6,557 nucleotides of DNA. Source: Janthinobacterium lividum (GTDB taxonomy: Bacteria > Pseudomonadota > Gammaproteobacteria > Steroidobacterales > Steroidobacteraceae). Below are positions 6,055 to 6,557 of this stretch, in pieces. Every line of letters begins with the position of its first letter. Position 1 is the first letter of the stretch. Under the pieces are notes generated by a model. It had not been told where the DNA came from. It worked only from the letters and a program-made list of their open reading frames with translations, and searched no databases. The translations under genes and the position numbers were made by a program. The stretch is from NCBI GenBank assembly GCA_943327025.2, contig CALPVO020000126.1, positions 1 to 6,557 of the forward strand, in the 5' to 3' direction.

Positions 6055-6557
6055 TAGTGCTCTACCAGGAAAGTCTGCGCCGTGAACGGCGCTTCGCCGG
6101 CCGCCGGGACGGAGCGCACATAGGTGCCGTCCTCGCGCATCATCCAGGCGTTGGTGTTGTCCGCCAAGTAAGCGCCTAGATCGCGCACGATACGCGCGCG
6201 GTGGGTAGGCCTTAGCACGGGCACGGCCGTTTCCACGCGCCGGAAGAAGTTCCGGTCCATCCAGTCGGCACTCGACAAGAACAGTTCGGAAGGGTCGTCG
6301 CGGCGCACCACCTTGTCGTGTTGCCCACCCTCATGCGGGCCATGGCTGCTGCCATTGGCGAACCACCACACGCGTGAATGTTCCAGGAAGCGGCCCAGTA
6401 CCGAGCGTACTCGGATGCGATCGCTTACCCCGGGCAGGCCGGGCCGCAACACGCACACACCGCGGATAATCAAGTCAATCTCTACGCCGGCGATGGCCGC
6501 GGCGTACAGCGCGCTAATCACCTGCGGCTCCACCAGCGCATTCATCTTGGCGACGAT
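6039..6557 (-). CDS. ppk1: Polyphosphate kinase 1, C-terminal part (5' end outside window)
   Basis: About 172 C-terminal residues are visible and the frame is open at the window edge (IVAKMNALVEP). This is the last catalytic (C2) domain of PPK1. It shows IDLIIRGVCVLRPGLPG, then IRVRSVLGRFLEHSR, whose histidine (codon 6378-6380) corresponds by motif spacing to E. coli H592, and LFLSSADWMDRNFFRRVETAVPVL. PPK1 reversibly polymerises the gamma-phosphate of ATP into polyphosphate at the inner membrane. Between FLEHSRVWWFANG and LFLSSADWM there is an extra stretch of roughly 20 residues (6288-6350) with three histidines, absent from E. coli PPK1 as I recall it. The C-terminus ends QTFLVEHYRAPS. The gene converges on ppx and shares four bases with it. 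Confidence 0.93.
   Translation of the reverse strand: MVAKMNALVEPQVISALYAAAIAGVEIDLIIRGVCVLRPGLPGVSDRIRVRSVLGRFLEHSRVWWFANGSSHGPHEGGQHDKVVRRDDPSELFLSSADWMDRNFFRRVETAVPVLRPTHRARIVRDLGAYLADNTNAWMMREDGTYVRSVPAAGEAPFTAQTFLVEHYRAPS

Overview
The window reads as an ordinary chromosomal housekeeping segment of a GC-rich gammaproteobacterium. That assignment rests on gene content: a DUF484-like/GGDEF protein, RppH, HemJ, ErpA, and a Ppx/Ppk pair whose proteins resemble the gammaproteobacterial forms. Xanthomonadales or a neighbouring order is plausible, but the sequence alone does not fix it. Eight protein genes fill almost all of the window. I found no tRNA, rRNA, CRISPR array, insertion sequence or phage gene, and no gene-free stretch longer than about 90 bases.

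Layout. (1) 1-819, + strand: the 3' part of a diguanylate cyclase with a DUF484-like (GAF-type) sensor half and a full GGDEF domain. (2) 866-2077, + strand: a Bcr/CflA-type MFS efflux transporter. It converges on, and overlaps by 32 bp, (3) 2046-3038, - strand: a BtuC/FecCD-family ABC permease with no ATPase or binding protein beside it. (4) 3102-3680, + strand: the RNA pyrophosphohydrolase rppH, divergent from the permease and overlapping by 53 bp at its 3' end with (5) 3628-4053, - strand: the haem-synthesis protein hemJ. (6) 4143-4526, + strand: the Fe-S insertion protein erpA, divergent from hemJ and followed after one base by (7) 4528-6042, + strand: the exopolyphosphatase ppx. ppx overlaps by 4 bp, tail to tail, (8) 6039-6557, - strand: the C-terminal part of polyphosphate kinase ppk1, which runs off the right edge.

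Functional themes. The right end holds the two opposing enzymes of polyphosphate metabolism: Ppk1 makes the polymer from ATP and Ppx degrades it. They are arranged convergently. The middle has an iron/tetrapyrrole flavour (FecCD-type permease, HemJ, ErpA), although these genes are not one transcription unit. All three convergent gene pairs overlap at their ends, so there is no room for conventional terminators between them.

I did not find a convincing undescribed system. The points most worth checking are the tight erpA-ppx junction, an extra His-containing loop in Ppk1, the lone FecCD permease, the long rppH/hemJ overlap, and a perfect inverted repeat around a candidate extended -10 element upstream of erpA.
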